Part shown: positions 20,707 through 23,707 of the stretch, in pieces | Position numbering within the stretch: position 1 is the first letter of the stretch | Layout: each line of letters begins with the position of its first letter | DNA from: Prevotellaceae bacterium | GTDB lineage: Bacteria; Bacteroidota; Bacteroidia; Bacteroidales; UBA932 | Assembly: GCA_031287815.1 (NCBI GenBank) | Contig: JAITSM010000134.1 | Coordinates: forward strand, 1-23,707 | Direction of reading: 5' to 3' | DNA: 23,707 nucleotides | Notes under the pieces: generated by a model | Database searches by the model: none | The model's input: the letters and a program-made list of their open reading frames with translations, nothing else | What the model was told of the DNA's origin: nothing | Made by a program: the position numbers and the translations under genes

Positions 20707-22569
20707 ATGGATACACAAACTCCGAGAAGACATTTTAAAAAATCCCTTTTTGCCGGACGGGGAATAGGGCTTCTTTTGCTGCTATTCTGCGGTATTTCCG
20801 CTGCGCGTGCCGATGATGTTTCGTTCAACGTATCGGCGCCTCGCGTGGTAGGGACGAATGAATCGTTCCGGGTAACGTTTTCGGTGAATGCGGACGCCGA
20901 CAATTTTACGCCGCCCGATTTTTCCGGATTCAATGTGGTAGCTGGCCCTTCGCGTTCAACAGAACAGCTGGTGCAAATCAACAACGGCAAACAGTCGCAC
21001 TCGCAAACCACCCGTTTTATGTATGTACTGCAAGCGGTCAAGGAAGGAGAGGTTACATTGGGTGCGGCCAGCGTGGTGGTAGATAAAAAAACCTACCAAA
21101 CGCAACCCTTAACGGTGGAAGTCGTCAAAGCGGAAGATGCGCCGCAAGCTTCGCCGCAGCAACAGGCGCAACAGGGCGCACAGCCCGCTGAAACGGGCGA
21201 CGGGAACGACGTCTTCGTGCGGATACTGGTGAGCAAAACCAATGTATATCGCGGCGAGTATTTGACGGCTACAGTGAAAATTTATTCGCAATCCATGAAC
21301 ATTGCCGGCTTTGAAGATGTAAAATTTCCTACGTTCAACGGTTTCTGGAGCCAGGAAGTAGACGCGCCGCAACAGTTGCAGTTCCAGCGAGAGAATGTAA
21401 ACGGGAAAATATACAACAGCGCCGTCGTGCGCCGCTATGTGCTTTTCCCGCAGCAAACGGGCGCATTGAAGATAGACCCTTTCGAAATTACCTGCGCCTT
21501 GCAGATACGCGTTGCCCCGCGCAGTATCTTTGACGATTTCTTTGGCTCGTCGGCGCAGATTGTGCGCAAGCATGTAGCCTCGCCAACGGTTACCGTGCAG
21601 GTACAGCCGTTGCCGGTGAATGCGCCCGCATCGTTTGCCGGCGCGGTCGGCACGGGTTTCAAGATGACGGCGGAACTGGCGAAGGACTCGGTTACCGCCA
21701 ATGACGCGGCGTCGGTAATTATCAAAATCAGCGGCGAGGGAAATGTTAAACTCGTGGAAGCGCCGAAAATCACATGGCCGCCCGACTTTGAAACCTACGA
21801 CGTAAAAATTTCGGACAACAGCAAAACTTCTTCCTCCGGAGTGAGCGGGGCGAAACAGTTTGAAATCCCCTTTATACCGCGCAGCGCCGGAAGTTTCTCC
21901 ATCCCTCCGGTGGAATTTACCTACTTCGACATTGCGAAAAAACAATACGTAACCCTCGTTTCCAAACCGCTCGATATCCGCGTAGGGAAAGACCCGAACG
22001 CCGGATCGGCGGTAACGGTGGGCGGCGTAAACAAACAAACCGTCCGCGCTTTGGGCGAAGATATCCGCTACATAAAAACCGACCTCCCCCAATGGCAGAA
22101 AAAAGGAAACCTGTTCTTCGGCTCGCTGTTTTACTACCTGTTGATGGGAACGGAAATATTGGTATTTATACTGTGTTACCTCTTCCTGTCGAAACGGCGG
22201 AAAGACCAACAAAACGTAGTACTGGTGCGCAACCGGAAAGCCAACAAAATAGCCCGCCGGCGACTGAAAACAGCCGACCGGCTGTTAAAATCCGGCAACG
22301 AACCGGGCTTCTACGAAGAGCTCACCAAAGCGCTGTGGGGCTACCTGAGCGACAAATTAGCCATTGCCCTAGCTGACCTTTCGCGCGAAAACGCACGGGA
22401 AGCGCTGCTAAGCCGCCAAATTCACGACACCGACATCGAAACATTCCTACAGGTGATGGACGAATGTGAATTTGCCCGCTATGCCCCCGCCGCCGGAAGC
22501 GTACAGATGCAGAAAATTTACGGCGATGCCATGAAAGTCATCAGCCGCTTTGAACAATTACTGAAATAG
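20707..22569 (+). CDS. batD: BatD, periplasmic/membrane protein
   Basis: A 620-aa protein: signal anchor (about 17-36), several Ig-like beta domains in the periplasm (SFNVSAPRVVGTNESFRVTF; FVRILVSKTNVYRGEYLTAT; RRYVLFPQQTGALKIDPF), then a membrane helix (about 468-494, FYYLLMGTEILVFILCYLFL), and a cytosolic helical tail (LTKALWGYLSDKLAIALADL). This is the standard BatD architecture and length. It follows batC by 41 nt. A 96-nt simple-repeat spacer lies downstream before batE. Confidence 0.94.
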   Translation: MDTQTPRRHFKKSLFAGRGIGLLLLLFCGISAARADDVSFNVSAPRVVGTNESFRVTFSVNADADNFTPPDFSGFNVVAGPSRSTEQLVQINNGKQSHSQTTRFMYVLQAVKEGEVTLGAASVVVDKKTYQTQPLTVEVVKAEDAPQASPQQQAQQGAQPAETGDGNDVFVRILVSKTNVYRGEYLTATVKIYSQSMNIAGFEDVKFPTFNGFWSQEVDAPQQLQFQRENVNGKIYNSAVVRRYVLFPQQTGALKIDPFEITCALQIRVAPRSIFDDFFGSSAQIVRKHVASPTVTVQVQPLPVNAPASFAGAVGTGFKMTAELAKDSVTANDAASVIIKISGEGNVKLVEAPKITWPPDFETYDVKISDNSKTSSSGVSGAKQFEIPFIPRSAGSFSIPPVEFTYFDIAKKQYVTLVSKPLDIRVGKDPNAGSAVTVGGVNKQTVRALGEDIRYIKTDLPQWQKKGNLFFGSLFYYLLMGTEILVFILCYLFLSKRRKDQQNVVLVRNRKANKIARRRLKTADRLLKSGNEPGFYEELTKALWGYLSDKLAIALADLSRENAREALLSRQIHDTDIETFLQVMDECEFARYAPAAGSVQMQKIYGDAMKVISRFEQLLK

Positions 22570-22665
22570 TATTATGAATTATGGATTATGGATTATGGAT
22601 TATAACTGCCGGCGTCAGCCCAATTAGTCACATTAGCACATTAGCACATTAGTCACATTAGTATT
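22570..22665. repeat. Simple tandem repeats between batD and batE
   Basis: Four ATTATGGA-like units (about 22571-22602) come first, then TGCCGGCGTCAGCC (22607-22620), then CACATTAG units (about 22630-22660). No coding sequence, promoter or terminator was seen. Confidence 0.8.
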
Positions 22666-23460
22666 ATGAACAGAACTTTTATACTTTCCATTGCGTTTCT
22701 CCTCCTGCCTTTTGGGGGCAGGGCGGCGGCTACTGCCGACTCTTTGTGGGCGCAGGCGAACACGTTTTATGCCAACGGGCAATACCGGGACGCTATCCGG
22801 GTATATACCGAAATCGAAGCGGCGGACAATGTGTCGCCCGCGTTGTATTTCAATATGGGCAATGCCTTTTTCAAACACAATGAGCTGGCCTCCGCCATCC
22901 TTTATTATGAACGGGCGTTGCGCCTGTCGCCCGGCGACGCCGCAATTGCCTACAACCTCGAAATGGCGCAGCTCCGCACCTTAGACCGCGTGGATGCCGT
23001 TCCCGAATTTTTCCTGTTCACATGGATACGCAACCTCCGTCAGTGGGCGAGCGCCGACGCGTGGGCAATACTTTCGCTCTTCCTTGTGGCCGCCACGCTG
23101 CTATGCCTCTCCGGATTCTTTTTCATTCGTTCGGTACGGTTGCGCAAGCTCTCGTTTTTTACGGCGGCGGCTTGCTTGTTGCTGGCGGCGGGCAACATAC
23201 TATTTGCCAACGCCCAACATGCCGGAATCACCGACCGCAGCGAAGCGATTATCTTCCCCGCCGTAGTTACCGTGAAAAGCGCCCCCGACAACACCGGCAA
23301 AGACCTCTTCCTCCTCCACGAAGGAGCGAAAGTCATTATCATCGACGAACTCTCGAACTGGCAAAACATCCGCCTGCCCGACGGCAAAGAAGGCTGGATC
23401 GAAGCAGGACACGCGGTGAGAATGGAGAATGGAGACTGGAAAATGGAGAATGTCTTTTGA
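22666..23460 (+). CDS. batE: BatE, TPR/SH3 membrane protein with repeat-derived C-terminus
   Basis: A 264-aa protein: signal peptide (1-22), TPR units (about 28-100: ANTFYANGQYRDAIRVYTE, FNMGNAFFKHNELASAILYY), two membrane helices (about 133-154 and 162-181), and a bacterial SH3 domain (about 197-252; VVTVKSAPDN and NWQNIRLPDGKEGWIEAG). This is the BatE layout. The last 12 residues (MENGDWKMENVF) are encoded by ATGGAGAATGGAGACTGG-type repeat DNA that is otherwise intergenic in this window, so the native stop seems to have been lost to repeat invasion. It is the last gene of the cluster; a palindrome array with T-runs follows. Confidence 0.92.
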   Translation: MNRTFILSIAFLLLPFGGRAAATADSLWAQANTFYANGQYRDAIRVYTEIEAADNVSPALYFNMGNAFFKHNELASAILYYERALRLSPGDAAIAYNLEMAQLRTLDRVDAVPEFFLFTWIRNLRQWASADAWAILSLFLVAATLLCLSGFFFIRSVRLRKLSFFTAAACLLLAAGNILFANAQHAGITDRSEAIIFPAVVTVKSAPDNTGKDLFLLHEGAKVIIIDELSNWQNIRLPDGKEGWIEAGHAVRMENGDWKMENVF

Positions 23461-23496
23461 GGTAAAAACTAAAAGTTAAAAGTTATATCCATCTTA

Positions 23497-23707
23497 ATCC
23501 GGCTATTTTTCCCCTTCGGGAAATAAAAACAGGCTTGCAGGAACTCCTGCAAGCCTGTTTTTACTTCCGGACGGGCTTGCAGGAACTCCTGCAAGCCTGT
23601 TTTCACCTCCGGACGGGGTTGCAGGAACTCCTTGAAGCCTGGTTTGTCCTCCGGGGGTGGTTGGATGAACTCCTGGATGCGAGGGTTGGCCTCCGGGGGG
23701 GGGTGGG
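23497..23707. repeat. 42-bp palindromic repeat array B; first unit acts as terminator
   Basis: The header CCGGCTATTTTTCCCC..GGGAAATAAAAA is followed by GGCTTGCAGGA..TCCTGCAAGCC palindromes in a 42-bp period (at 23532, 23574, 23616 and about 23658). The first, AAAAACAGGCTTGCAGGA-AC- then its complement to 23562, ends in TTTTT and would serve as a terminator for batE. Copies 3 and 4 are increasingly mutated and G-rich, with a final G-run to the window end. It matches array A at 10257-10442 in header, period and hairpin design. Confidence 0.85.

Overview
The window is about 23.7 kb of Bacteroidota (most likely Bacteroidales) chromosome. Signs of this are the -33/-7 promoters of the TTTG-N19-TAnnTTTG type, the ZapA / 6S RNA / RNase Y block, the MoxR-DUF58-BatA-E (aerotolerance) cluster, ATP-type PEP carboxykinase, FISUMP-domain secreted proteins, and the near absence of Shine-Dalgarno sequences. 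Long, simple-repeat-rich spacers point to a host-associated lineage with a loosely packed genome. The species cannot be told from this sequence.

Layout. 1-1900: a small cysteine-rich lipoprotein, a broken heptad-repeat ORF built on a 21-bp minisatellite, a conserved Bacteroidota protein with a fibronectin-like C-terminus, and a 60-aa conserved small protein. 1950-4534: a perfect palindrome, then a coiled-coil protein, zapA, 6S RNA and rny. 4535-12360: three paralogous secreted FISUMP proteins, one on + and two on -. Between them lie pckA, an HsdR_N-like nuclease-fold protein, tRNA-Cys with its terminator, a 42-bp palindromic repeat array and a four-helix-bundle (Avd/S23-like) protein. 12407-13490: a MITE-like element and truA. 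13649-23460: the bat operon (moxR, DUF58, a BatD-like membrane protein, batA, batB, batC, batD, batE). It is interrupted by crcB between the BatD-like gene and batA, and by a HEPN/MNT toxin-antitoxin pair (HEPN broken by one stop codon) between batA and batB. 23497-23707: a second 42-bp palindromic array that degrades into G-rich sequence at the window end.

Most interesting feature. Each of the three FISUMP genes is preceded by a 330-480 nt untranslated leader with its own strong promoter. The three leaders share an RNA architecture more than a sequence. Domain I has two stacked helices around an invariant AAT/AACC internal loop, inner helices, and an apical strand that can pair with sequence 3' of the domain (pseudoknot). 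Domain II is a GCAGC...GCTGC-closed hairpin pair. Most helices change on both strands between copies, which is compensatory variation. This looks like an undescribed, or at least unrecognised here, cis-regulatory RNA that controls a family of surface or secreted proteins.

Functionally, the bat cluster is expected to act as one membrane-associated MoxR/vWA/TPR complex in the envelope. The zapA-6S-rny block couples division and RNA metabolism. The FISUMP region looks like a variable, recombination-prone surface-protein locus.
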